Shown here: piece by piece, positions 15,767 to 24,687 of the stretch
How positions within the stretch are numbered: position 1 is the stretch's first letter
Layout of the letters: every line of letters starts with the position of its first letter
DNA from: Sphaerospermopsis kisseleviana NIES-73
Lineage (GTDB): Bacteria > Cyanobacteriota > Cyanobacteriia > Cyanobacteriales > Nostocaceae
NCBI RefSeq assembly: GCF_002368075.1
Contig: NZ_AP018314.1
Coordinates: forward strand, 656,271 to 720,270
Length of the DNA: 64,000 bases
Reading direction: 5' to 3'
Position numbers and translations under genes: made by a program
Notes under the pieces: generated by a model
Told to the model about the DNA's origin: nothing
What the model saw: the letters and a program-made list of their open reading frames with translations, nothing else
Database searches by the model: none

Positions 15767-17977
15767 ATGACTGGCAGTTTTCTGCTAATGAGTGCAATGG
15801 TTAAGCCTGAGAACAACTTGAACACCTTTAAAGAAATTTGCCAAACGTCCAAGCAGATAGAATTTAGCACCATCGCTGCTTGCTGCTATAACAGTCAATA
15901 TGGCAAACTTCTCCCAGATGCTTTTTACATTCATCTTTCTGCGCTGCATACACTGGATGTCCAACTTCAGCAATATGAAAGTCTAGCTCGCAGTGTCGCA
16001 CCCCAAGCGGAACTGGCAACAATTGTTAAATTTAGCACGAATAAACCCAAGGTTTCTTACTTATTTTATCCTGATTTTGATACCGATCCTCATCCAGCTT
16101 TACATTCTAGTATTCAAGTTGATGTAGAAACTCTGACTTTTAATTTCAGAGATTATACAGATACAGATAATCCGCCTATTCTTCACCGTAAGGAGACTTT
16201 TGTTACTCCTGATTATCCTTTGTATGAAGAGTTTGCCAGTTTAACTCGCGCTCAAGTAGCGTTAGGTTTACTCTACAATACTAGGGGTATTGGTACTCGG
16301 TTGGGTTGGGAAGAAAAGTTAAAAAGATACGGAGTAGAAATACAGGGACATACTTTAGTTATAAGAAAAAATAACAACACAAATAATAATTCAGCAGATT
16401 CAATCCCAACAATACCAAAAATTGAAAGACATAAAGCTGCTATTATCCGTCATGATTTTTCTCGACCTTTGCGTTTAGCTTTAGATGCAGGTTTGTTTGG
16501 TTCAGAAACCACCTTTTTTGATTATGGTTGTGGACATGGTGGAGATATGCAGCGCATCGCAGATCAAGGTTATGTCAGTAATGGTTGGGACCCTTATTAT
16601 TTACCAGACGCTCCCCGCATACCTGCGGATATTGTGAATATTGGTTTTGTGATTAATGTTATTGAAGATCAAGGTGAACGTAGGGAAGCATTAATAAAAG
16701 CTTGGGAACTGACGCAAAGAGTTCTGTTGGTATCTGCTCAGGTGTTAATATCAGACTCTCAGAAAGGTGTAATGGCTTATGGTGATGGTGTGATTACTAA
16801 GCGTAACACATTTCAAAAATATTATGAACAAGAAGAATTAAAAGTTTACATTGATCAAGTTTTGGAAGTTGATGCTATTCCTATAGCTTTGGGGGTTTAT
16901 TTTGTTTTTAGAGATCCTGCGGAAACCGAATTATTTCGCGCTTCTCGTTATCGTTCTCGCGCTACTACTCCTAAAGTGAGAGCTTGTATTCAAAAGTTTG
17001 AAGAACATCGAGAATTGTTAACACCTTTGATGAATTTTATGACTGAACGGGGTAGAATACCTGGTAAGGGAGAGTTAGCCCAAGAAGAGGAAATTTGTCA
17101 ACATTTTAGTAGTTTAAGACGAGCTTTCCAAGTGATTATTAAAGCGACAGACTCAGAAGAATGGGAAGCGATCGCAGATAAACGTCGTCAAGATTTATTA
17201 GTTTATTTAGCATTAACAAAGTTTAGTCATCGTCCCAGATTATCAAAACTACCGCCAGCAGTTCAAGAAGATGTTTTAGGATTATATAGTAGTTATAAAC
17301 AGGCGTGTTCAGATGCGGATCAAATGTTAAAAAGTGTGGGAAATACAGAGTTAATTATTCAACGTTGTCAAGAAAGTAAAATTGGGAAAAAATTAAATAA
17401 TTCTCTTTGGGTTCATATTTCTGCATTACAAGCACTTGATCCTTTATTACGATTATATGAAGGTTGCGCTAGTCGGACTATTGGTAGGTTAGAAGAAGCA
17501 AATGTGATTAAATTCCATTTGCAAACACCAAAGATTTCCTATTTGTGTTATCCTGATTTTGATCATGAACCTCACCCGACATTATATAGATCAATGAAAA
17601 TTGATTTACGGGATTTACAAGTTACCTATAGAGAATATGATGTTGATGATGATCCGCCGGTATTGCATCAATTAGAAACTTTAGTAACTCCTGATTATCC
17701 ATTGTATGATAAGTTGGTAAAATTAACGCTTCAGGAAGAGGAAAGAGGACTGTTTGAAAATTGGCAAATTATTAGTCATCTTTCAGGGTGGCAGAAATGT
17801 TTAAAGGAACATTTTACTGTGATTAAGGGATATAAATTATATTGGTGTAAAGATGCTGATCCTTATAAGTTGAAGTTGTTTAAAAATGCTATGAATAATC
17901 GGAAGAAAGAGAGAGAAAAGGTGATGGAAGTGGTGGAAAATGGTGATGTTGCGGGGATAGATGGTGAGAGGAATTAG
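15767..17977 (+). CDS. DNA phosphorothioation-associated putative methyltransferase
   Basis: A 736-residue protein. The centre (about residues 215-400) is an S-adenosylmethionine-dependent methyltransferase with motif I DYGCGHGGDMQRIA and a NIGFVINVIED block, as in the family named for its association with dnd phosphorothioation genes. That central part is flanked by two copies of one accessory domain (about 46-195 and 540-690), sharing YPDF-x4-HP-L-S, PP-LH and ETxVTPDYPLY. No dnd genes are in the window, so it is an orphan. The start is uncertain (ATG 15767, 15788 or 15797; no clear ribosome site). Confidence 0.8.
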   Translation: MTGSFLLMSAMVKPENNLNTFKEICQTSKQIEFSTIAACCYNSQYGKLLPDAFYIHLSALHTLDVQLQQYESLARSVAPQAELATIVKFSTNKPKVSYLFYPDFDTDPHPALHSSIQVDVETLTFNFRDYTDTDNPPILHRKETFVTPDYPLYEEFASLTRAQVALGLLYNTRGIGTRLGWEEKLKRYGVEIQGHTLVIRKNNNTNNNSADSIPTIPKIERHKAAIIRHDFSRPLRLALDAGLFGSETTFFDYGCGHGGDMQRIADQGYVSNGWDPYYLPDAPRIPADIVNIGFVINVIEDQGERREALIKAWELTQRVLLVSAQVLISDSQKGVMAYGDGVITKRNTFQKYYEQEELKVYIDQVLEVDAIPIALGVYFVFRDPAETELFRASRYRSRATTPKVRACIQKFEEHRELLTPLMNFMTERGRIPGKGELAQEEEICQHFSSLRRAFQVIIKATDSEEWEAIADKRRQDLLVYLALTKFSHRPRLSKLPPAVQEDVLGLYSSYKQACSDADQMLKSVGNTELIIQRCQESKIGKKLNNSLWVHISALQALDPLLRLYEGCASRTIGRLEEANVIKFHLQTPKISYLCYPDFDHEPHPTLYRSMKIDLRDLQVTYREYDVDDDPPVLHQLETLVTPDYPLYDKLVKLTLQEEERGLFENWQIISHLSGWQKCLKEHFTVIKGYKLYWCKDADPYKLKLFKNAMNNRKKEREKVMEVVENGDVAGIDGERN

Positions 17978-18045
17978 TTGTAGTTTTAGAGGATATTTGA
18001 AAAGATGGTTTATAATGAAAAAGTGATTAATGAGGAAATTACAGT

Positions 18046-18285
18046 ATGAGTAATCATAGCAAACAAGTTTATAATTACACCGTTATTCTGGAAAGAGAAC
18101 AAGAGGGAGGATATCATGCTTTTTGTCCTCTTTTGAAAGGTTGTCATTCTCAAGGAGATACTTTTGAAGAGGCGATCGCTAATATTCAAGAAGCTATTGA
18201 ATTATATCTTGAAAGTTTAATAGCTGATGGTCAATCTATCCCTAAAGAAGATATTATTGTTAAGCCATTAAGTGTTTTAGTATGA
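18046..18285 (+). CDS. hicB: HicB-like antitoxin
   Basis: A 79-residue HicB-fold protein (partial RNase H-like): YTVILEREQEGGYHAFCPLL, then KGCHSQGDTFEEAIANIQEA, ending LIADGQSIPKED. It is the antitoxin that would block HicA mRNA interferase. Its stop overlaps the next start as ATGA (18282-18285). The toxin partner is broken here, so the antitoxin is now an orphan, which may be tolerated or may still regulate relatives elsewhere. Confidence 0.9.
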   Translation: MSNHSKQVYNYTVILEREQEGGYHAFCPLLKGCHSQGDTFEEAIANIQEAIELYLESLIADGQSIPKEDIIVKPLSVLV

Positions 18286-18512
18286 GTATTTTTCCGAGTG
18301 TCAAAGCTAAATAATTTATTAAAGTTATTGAAAAAATAGGTTTTTATTTTGATCGTCAAAAGGGAAGTCACGCGATTTACAAGCATAATGATGGGCATAG
18401 AGTTGTGATTCCTATTCATTCGGGTAAAGATATTAAACAAGGTACTTTAATGGGAATTATTCAAGATGTTGGTATGGATAAAGAAACATTCTTTAATTTG
18501 TTAGGAAAATAA
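18282..18512 (+). pseudogene. hicA: hicA toxin with an in-frame stop
   Basis: The frame reads MSIFPSVKAK, then TAA at 18312-18314, then continues in the same frame as FIKVIEKIGFYFDRQKGSHA to a proper TAA at 18510-18512 (77 codons in all). The second part is a full HicA with the catalytic His in GSHAIYKH and the VIPIHSGKDI motif. A single base change (for example GAA to TAA) accounts for the stop. A downstream restart is unlikely to give a full enzyme. Confidence 0.85.
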
Positions 18513-18647
18513 GATTTATTGTGACTTCCAAATTAGAACAGTAGGGTAAGTTAGCGACAGCGTAAAGCACCGAATTGATGATATAATTGAGGCGTTACAT
18601 TGGGTTTGTAGCTTGTTTTGTGAAAAATTATCACCACCCAACGCACC

Positions 18648-19025
18648 CTACAGGCTTGATATCATTGTTTCCACCATTAATAAATAGTCATTAGCTATTT
18701 TTGGTATTTCATTATTTGTCTCAATAATTATTTCTCCCAGGGTATCATAGGCTATTTTATTAATATCATCAATTAGTAAGCTGGGCATGGTAATATTTCT
18801 TTCGGCAATTTTTTTGATCGTATCTTGCAGGTTTTCTTGTGTAGCTATTGCTGTTAATATTTCTATTTGATCCTGAGATATTTTTTCTCGGAAGTTTTGC
18901 CATTCTACGTTTCTATCATCTCTCTGATATTGAAATCCTTCATATATTTCAAAAGTGGATTTTAATTGATCTAGTAATTTTTCGGTCTTAGCTATAAGTT
19001 CACTGAGTCTGTCCATAGTGTCCAT
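18648..19025 (-). CDS. Hypothetical helical protein
   Basis: A 125-residue, acidic, almost wholly helical protein with heptad-like spacing (LSELIAKTEKLLDQLKSTFE), so a coiled coil is likely near the N-terminus. No signal peptide or membrane segment. I do not recognise a family. ATG choices at 19025 and 19016 are both possible. It lies immediately beside a TA-flanked MITE, which may supply its 5' region. Confidence 0.5.
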   Translation of the reverse strand: MDTMDRLSELIAKTEKLLDQLKSTFEIYEGFQYQRDDRNVEWQNFREKISQDQIEILTAIATQENLQDTIKKIAERNITMPSLLIDDINKIAYDTLGEIIIETNNEIPKIANDYLLMVETMISSL

Positions 19026-19042
19026 AGTTGAGAATCCATATT

Positions 19043-19267
<225 letters not shown>

Positions 19268-19268
19268 T

Positions 19269-19868
19269 TTAAAAAGACAATTCTTGAAATAACTCTGTCA
19301 AAGGAAGATGAAAATTAGGAATCACATCTTCTCCATCAAGACTATCTTCTAATTGTAAAAGCTGTGATGGTTTAGGTTTGCGATAAACTAATACACATTC
19401 TTCATCTGGTAATATCACCCATGCTAAACGAGTTCCATTTTCAAAATACTCTACTAATTTATTATGAATTTCCTCAAAAGTATTATTAGGAGAAATAATT
19501 TCTACAGCTAAATCAGGAGCGCCATCAAAAAAACCCTTGGGTAATCTCTTTAAACCTTGTAATCTTTCTTTATCAATAAAAGCCAGATCAGGGGATCTTT
19601 TGTTACCAGTTTTCATTTTAAAAGCAGTGCTAGAATCGCAAGTTATACCAAGTTTATGTTCGCGCACAAAACCAGTTAAAAAATATCCGAGAGTTAGAGC
19701 TAAATAACCATGTTCTAAACCTGAATTTGCCACAATAACTAGCTCTCCATCCACATATTCATAAAGATTTCCGTCCTCCTTTAATAACATAAACTGCTCA
19801 TCTGTCAAAGTTTGATGATTAGCTGAAGGTTGAATTAATTCAAAATTTGTGGTTGTAATTTGTGTCAT
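19269..19868 (-). CDS. Uma2 family endonuclease-like protein (DUF820)
   Basis: A 199-residue second Uma2/DUF820 protein. Signs are LTDEQFMLLKEDGNLYEYVD, EHGYLALTLGYFL, RSPDLAFIDKERL and the metal-site region APDLAVEIISPNNTFEEIHN-K. It ends with VIPNFHLPLTELF, usual in the family. ATG 19868 has GGAG nine bases upstream; an in-frame GTG at 19883 adds five residues. Only distantly related to the copy at 14220. The 3' end lies two bases from the MITE. Confidence 0.87.
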   Translation of the reverse strand: MTQITTTNFELIQPSANHQTLTDEQFMLLKEDGNLYEYVDGELVIVANSGLEHGYLALTLGYFLTGFVREHKLGITCDSSTAFKMKTGNKRSPDLAFIDKERLQGLKRLPKGFFDGAPDLAVEIISPNNTFEEIHNKLVEYFENGTRLAWVILPDEECVLVYRKPKPSQLLQLEDSLDGEDVIPNFHLPLTELFQELSF

Positions 19869-20112
19869 TAGATTTAACTCCACAGTTAATGATCAGATAC
19901 CCGACTTCTGATTGATAATATTTCGTAGTGAGGACTTTAGTCCTCAAATGAGGAATAAATTCCTCACTACAAACTAATCAATCACAATAGGAACACAAGC
20001 ATAATAAAAAATTATACCAAAAATAAAATAATTGTCACCTGATGTTCACTTAATTTTCACTTAATTTTCACCGGGCGATCGCCTCAAACAATTCCCCTAA
20101 TTCCCAGAAACA

Positions 20113-20691
20113 TCATATCTCCTTCGCCAACTTCACCCAATGCTCAATCCCCTTCTTCGTCGGTTGTCTCACATCCCCAAACGTCCAAATATCCCGTTTA
20201 TGCTGCAATCCATAACTAACATGAATCGGTCTAGTGCTACCATAAAAATACAAAGAATCAAAAGGTAACTTATGCTGTAAAATCCAATCTACCAAACATT
20301 CACTAGGTAAATCTGCAATCATAAAATCACAAGCAGCACCCAACCTTTCACAATAATATTTACCATTCTTGTTAATTTCATAACTGATATGCTGATCTAA
20401 CTTAGGTGCAACCCGACCATTTTTTTCACCTGTCAATGGATCTTTTTTCTCCAAAAACTTTTTTAAATCAGCAGAACAAAAACCATAAGTTAAAATAAAC
20501 TTGTCCCTGCCGTAATTATCAATAACAGGATCAATGATCAACTTATTTAAATCTTGTAAAGCCGGAATAGTCTCTAGAATATTCTGAGGGAAAGGGTTGA
20601 TATATTGAGCATATTTTTGATAAGTCTGAGTACAGGTACAAAAATCTTCTAAAGTCAGGTATTTACCTAGTTTCAGTTCTTTCTCATTCAT
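20113..20691 (-). CDS. Peptidase M15-like protein, metal site incomplete
   Basis: About 192 residues. The C-terminal half resembles the M15 (DD-carboxypeptidase-like) fold: ERLGAACDFMIADLPSE for the G-x-A-x-D zinc motif, a W-I segment, and RPIHVSYG for the last His ligand. In M15 the first ligand is a His three residues before the Gly; here that position is Glu, so metal binding may be altered or lost. No signal peptide. ATG 20691 is preferred, with AAGGG eight bases upstream, over GTG 20700. The family assignment is by motif resemblance only. Confidence 0.5.
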   Translation of the reverse strand: MNEKELKLGKYLTLEDFCTCTQTYQKYAQYINPFPQNILETIPALQDLNKLIIDPVIDNYGRDKFILTYGFCSADLKKFLEKKDPLTGEKNGRVAPKLDQHISYEINKNGKYYCERLGAACDFMIADLPSECLVDWILQHKLPFDSLYFYGSTRPIHVSYGLQHKRDIWTFGDVRQPTKKGIEHWVKLAKEI

Positions 20692-20921
20692 TCCTAGCAC
20701 CCTTTAGCAAGTAACATCATCATTGTTTACAGCCACACCCTACATAGACCTATCTAATCTATACAACAGAATTTACCCTCTACTGAATTTATATATTGTA
20801 TTAGCAGAGTAAATATATTAAATAACTTATCGTTTGTGTTAGGACTGCCAATACATGAAGACCTATGAAATAGTTTCCATAACAAGGTACAAATAACTAA
20901 AGAAGGATATTCACAGAAGCA

Positions 20922-22325
20922 ATGCAGTTTTTGAACACAATCAACTTTACAGTTCCCCTATTGGCTAATGCCACAGCCACAGAACCCGTAGACAGTTCAA
21001 TGGTAGTAGCAGCCGTGCTACTGAGTTTAGTAGTAATTTATTTCGCCAGCAAACTGGGAGGCGAACTATCCAACAAAATCGGTTTACCACCCGTTTTAGG
21101 TGAACTCGTTGGTGGCGTGCTAGTCGGTACATCGGTTTTGCATCTGTTGGTATTTCCAGAAGGAGGTACAGACAGTTCCAACTCCTTAATTATGACATTC
21201 CTGCAAATCACCGCTGGTTTAACTCCAGAAGCAACTCCCCAGGTTTTTGCAGCACAGTCAGAGGTAATTTCAGTTTTAGCCGAACTGGGTGTAATTATCC
21301 TGCTGTTTGAAATTGGCTTGGAATCTAATTTAAAAGACTTAATGGAAGTCGGTATCCAAGCTTTTGTAGTCGCAGTAGTGGGCGTAGTAGTACCCTTTGC
21401 CGCAGGTACAGCAGGTTTAATGATCATCTTTGGTATCAGTGCAGTACCCGCAATTTTTGCCGGTGCAGCTTTGACAGCTACCAGTATCGGTATTACCTCC
21501 AAAGTGCTATCAGAAATAGGAAGGTTAAATTCCAAAGAAGGCCAGATAATTCTCGGTGCAGCGGTAATAGATGACGTATTGGGAATCATCGTTTTAGCCG
21601 TAGTTGCTAGTTTGGCCAAAGATGGCGCAGTAGATGTAAGCAACGTCATTTATTTGATCGTGAGCGCCACAGCTTTTCTGATTGGTGCAGTCATCCTGGG
21701 TAACATTTTCAATAAAACCTTTGTAGCGATCGCCGATCTACTCAAAACACGCGGTGGAGTAGTTATCCCAGCGTTCATTTTCGCCTTCATCATGGCCTAC
21801 ATTGCTGATGTCATCAACTTAGAAGCAATTCTGGGAGCATTTGCAGCAGGTTTAGTTCTTGAAGAAACCGATAAACGCAAAGAACTACAAAATCAAGTTC
21901 TTCCCATTGCGGATATGCTAGTTCCAGTTTTCTTCGTCGCCGTCGGCGCAAAAACCGACTTAGGAGTTTTAAACCCAGCTATTCCCACCAACAGAGAAGG
22001 TTTAATTATGGCAATCTTCCTGATCACAGTCGCCATTATTGGTAAAGTGATCACAGGTTTGGCCGTATTTGGTCAACCAGGTATTAACCGTTTAGCCATC
22101 GGTGTGGGTATGATTCCCAGAGGTGAAGTAGGTTTGGTATTTGCCGGTGTTGGTGCAGCTAGTGGCGCTCTCTCAAAACCACTAGGAGCAGCAATTATTA
22201 TGATGGTAATTCTTACTACCTTCTTAGCTCCTCCTTTGTTAAGATTCGTTTTCCCCGAACCAAAAACCGCCGCTACCGTAGATGGTGCTACTGATCCATC
22301 ATTAATCGGGAGCAACAGCAAATGA
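20922..22325 (+). CDS. nhaS3: Cation:proton antiporter, CPA2 family (NhaS3-like)
   Basis: A 467-residue membrane protein with about twelve helices. It carries the CPA2 hallmarks: GLPPVLGELVGGVLVG, LFEIGLESNL, the paired acidic core GAAVIDDVLGIIVLAV (Asp-Asp in helix 5) and IPRGEVGLVFAGVG. It exchanges Na+ or K+ for H+. Length and the N-terminal helix after a short leader fit NhaS3, the thylakoid antiporter of Synechocystis. AAGGA lies upstream of the ATG. The subfamily symbol is a best guess. Confidence 0.85.
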   Translation: MQFLNTINFTVPLLANATATEPVDSSMVVAAVLLSLVVIYFASKLGGELSNKIGLPPVLGELVGGVLVGTSVLHLLVFPEGGTDSSNSLIMTFLQITAGLTPEATPQVFAAQSEVISVLAELGVIILLFEIGLESNLKDLMEVGIQAFVVAVVGVVVPFAAGTAGLMIIFGISAVPAIFAGAALTATSIGITSKVLSEIGRLNSKEGQIILGAAVIDDVLGIIVLAVVASLAKDGAVDVSNVIYLIVSATAFLIGAVILGNIFNKTFVAIADLLKTRGGVVIPAFIFAFIMAYIADVINLEAILGAFAAGLVLEETDKRKELQNQVLPIADMLVPVFFVAVGAKTDLGVLNPAIPTNREGLIMAIFLITVAIIGKVITGLAVFGQPGINRLAIGVGMIPRGEVGLVFAGVGAASGALSKPLGAAIIMMVILTTFLAPPLLRFVFPEPKTAATVDGATDPSLIGSNSK

Positions 22326-22468
22326 TGGCAGAATGGAAATCACCTCAAATTCTCAGGAGAGTCTGAATAAGTAAAAGCAGTCTTTGTCCGGTTTGTGCTT
22401 GTCCATAATCAACTATGGACAAGTATCTTTTGGCCAATTTTTTCCATGACCCTGAAACGAGACGCAAG

Positions 22469-22490
22469 CCCCAGGCTTTTAGACATGGGG
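22469..22490 (+). repeat. Degenerate TnpB-element end hairpin
   Basis: CCCCAGGCTTTTAGACATGGGG is 22 bases at these positions; its core GGCTTTTAGAC matches, in the same orientation, the hairpin at the right end of the TnpB element (23881-23902). It is probably the left-over right end of an older related insertion at the same place, or part of the present left end. Confidence 0.5.
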
Positions 22491-22625
22491 ATAAGTCGAT
22501 AGGGACTTTAGTCGCATTAAAGCGATTGATGGGCTTTAGCCACATTCAAAATTGTATAGAATAATTCATCCAATCTTGATTAAAACTTCATGTTATTATA
22601 CAGGACAATATCGAAAATCAGAAAA

Positions 22626-23894
22626 ATGTCTAATTATGGATGCCAACAACACTTAATCAATCCTGATGAAAATTTAGCTGCTATTCTGGAATTTTTGTGT
22701 GGAGAATCAGCTAAACTTGCTAATTGCGGAACTTATTACGCAAGACAATTGTATTTTAAAACTGGCAGGATACCTGGAAAATACGATTTGCATAAATTAT
22801 TTAAAAGCAACGTCCATTTTCAAGCAATGTATTCACACGTTGCTCAACAATGTTTAACTACAGTTGCAGAATCTTTTAATTCATTCATCGGATTACTTAA
22901 AGGAATTAAAGAAGGAACAGTTGAGCAACGCCCGAAGCTCCCTGGGTATCGGAAAGGTGGACTAGCTTTAGTTACTTATCCAAAAGCAGATGTAAAACTC
23001 AAAGAAGGGCTTTTAAGGTTTCCTCTTGGCACTAAAGTAAAAACGTGGTTTGGATTAGATGCTTTTTACTTGCCAATGCCGTCAAATATCGAGTTTAAAA
23101 GCATTAAAGAATTGAGGATTTTACCGAGAAACAAGTGTTTTTACATCGAATATGTGTACAAGCAGCCTGATGTTGCGGTTGCTCTAGATAAGTCTAGAGC
23201 ATTAGGGATAGACCACGGCATAAATAATTGGTTAACTTGCATTTCTAATATTGGAACAAGTTTTATTATTGATGGAAAGCATTTAAAATCAATGAATCAA
23301 TGGTACAACAAACGGATTGCTACCATTAAAGAAAATAAAACTCCAGGATTCTGGAATGAGAAATTAGCCCACATCACTGAAAAACGCAATCGTCAAGCCA
23401 GGGATGCCGTTAATAAAGCTGCAAGATTGGTAATTAATCATTGCTTAACTAACAACATTGGCACCATTGTATTCGGGTGGAATAAAAAACAAAAAGATCA
23501 CACTGATATGGGAAAACTTAATAATCAAAAGTTTGTTCAAATTCCATCAGCTAAATTAAAAAACCGTATTCAGCAATTATGTAACCAATATAAAATTCAA
23601 TTTGTAGAAACAGAGGAATCATATACTTCAAAAGCTTCATTTTTAGATGGTGATGTGCTACCTACATTTCGTGCAAAACCGGAAGGGTGGCAATCATCAG
23701 GAAAACGTGTGAATCGTGGATTGTTCAGAACAGCAAAAAATATTTTATTAAATGCTGATGCTAACGGAGCAGCTAATATTTTAGTTAAAGTAGCGATAAA
23801 ACTAGGTCTAGACCTCAGTGGAATCAGTAGGGTGTCTTTGATAGCACCGTTGAAGGTTCGTTTGTGGACTATTCAAGAATCCCCCGGCTTTTAG
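22626..23894 (+). CDS. tnpB: TnpB-type RNA-guided nuclease, IS200/IS605 group (IS1341-like)
   Basis: A 422-residue RuvC-like nuclease. RuvC-I Asp is D196 (GIDHGINNW) and RuvC-III Asp D378 (NADANGAANI). Where RuvC-II normally has V-E-x-L, this protein reads TIVFGWNKKQK, while VETEESYTSKASFLD follows (about 328-343). The C-x2-C zinc finger is absent. This is the cyanobacterial variant class. ATG 22626 (MSNYGCQQHLINP) fits that class; an ATG at 22590 would add 12 residues. No tnpA is present, so movement would need a transposase in trans. The stop codon lies inside the end hairpin, as expected if the guide RNA overlaps the 3' end. Confidence 0.88.
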   Translation: MSNYGCQQHLINPDENLAAILEFLCGESAKLANCGTYYARQLYFKTGRIPGKYDLHKLFKSNVHFQAMYSHVAQQCLTTVAESFNSFIGLLKGIKEGTVEQRPKLPGYRKGGLALVTYPKADVKLKEGLLRFPLGTKVKTWFGLDAFYLPMPSNIEFKSIKELRILPRNKCFYIEYVYKQPDVAVALDKSRALGIDHGINNWLTCISNIGTSFIIDGKHLKSMNQWYNKRIATIKENKTPGFWNEKLAHITEKRNRQARDAVNKAARLVINHCLTNNIGTIVFGWNKKQKDHTDMGKLNNQKFVQIPSAKLKNRIQQLCNQYKIQFVETEESYTSKASFLDGDVLPTFRAKPEGWQSSGKRVNRGLFRTAKNILLNADANGAANILVKVAIKLGLDLSGISRVSLIAPLKVRLWTIQESPGF

Positions 23895-23902
23895 CCGTGG
23901 GG
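23881..23902 (+). ncRNA. Right-end hairpin and probable omega-RNA scaffold of TnpB element
   Basis: CCCC-CGGC, loop TTTTA, GCCG-T-GGGG forms a strong hairpin overlapping the tnpB stop codon, followed by AGTATCAA. In the family the guide-RNA scaffold covers the tnpB 3' end and this right end, and the guide lies just downstream. That role is inferred from family knowledge; the hairpin is direct. The exact element end is not marked. Confidence 0.55.
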
Positions 23903-24687
23903 AGTATCAAGGAAATTTCTATAAATGTTTCTTTTTGGGAACTCTAACTATATATAGCAGTCTGATTTAATTCATGAACACAGCTTCTTTTCAAACCGCA
24001 CACACAAAACCTGTATTTAGAGTATTAATACTTAACAGAAACTTATATTTCTCGATCACCGTCTTCTGTGATAGTCAAATTTCTTTGGTATTTCGGTTTT
24101 TATAATCTTGCTGATGATGTTGGTTTCTACCTGTCCTTCATTCACCTATTATATCCTCAATATTTATCCAGTAATTATGGATGAGCATCCGGCAACTTAA
24201 GTAAGTCGGCATGAAAAAAACAAGCTATGTCACAAAATGTAAAATGCCTAAAAACCTCATCCCTCCTGCCTTCTGCCTCCTGCCTTGCCACAACGATAAA
24301 TTTCAACGCCTACCTACTTAACTTCATTACGAGATCATAGTGGGTATTTTCCAAGATGAGGATTCAATAACACACTTAAATATGATTGTTATTTCCAGAA
24401 ACACAGAGAATAAAACACTGGGAACTAGGTACAATTAAGAACCAGCAAAGTCCAGGGAGAGGTTAATCATCTCATGACCACAGACAACTGACCATTGACT
24501 AAAGAAAAAAATTTTAATATCAAATATTAGCGGCTGAGAATAACCTGGTATTAGAGAATAGTAATCGAAAAATCCCCAATTAAAAACCAAATTATTATCA
24601 GTGGTGACAGTATGCAGATTTGCCAAAAATGTGGAATTGAGATATTGATGACTTTACTTTTACAAATGTAACTCAGGAGAAATAACT
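23903..24687. other. Intergenic region upstream of amiC1
   Basis: About 780 bp with no supportable gene. It has a short array of CCTGCCT/CTGCCTC-type repeats (24266-24292). It should contain the amiC1 promoter. Frames on the minus strand near 24435-24626 show no protein-like features. Confidence 0.5.

Noticed and set aside
21038..21649. 203-codon minus-strand frame inside the antiporter gene
   Set aside because: Shadow frame rich in Thr/Pro/Ser, as expected opposite a hydrophobic membrane protein.
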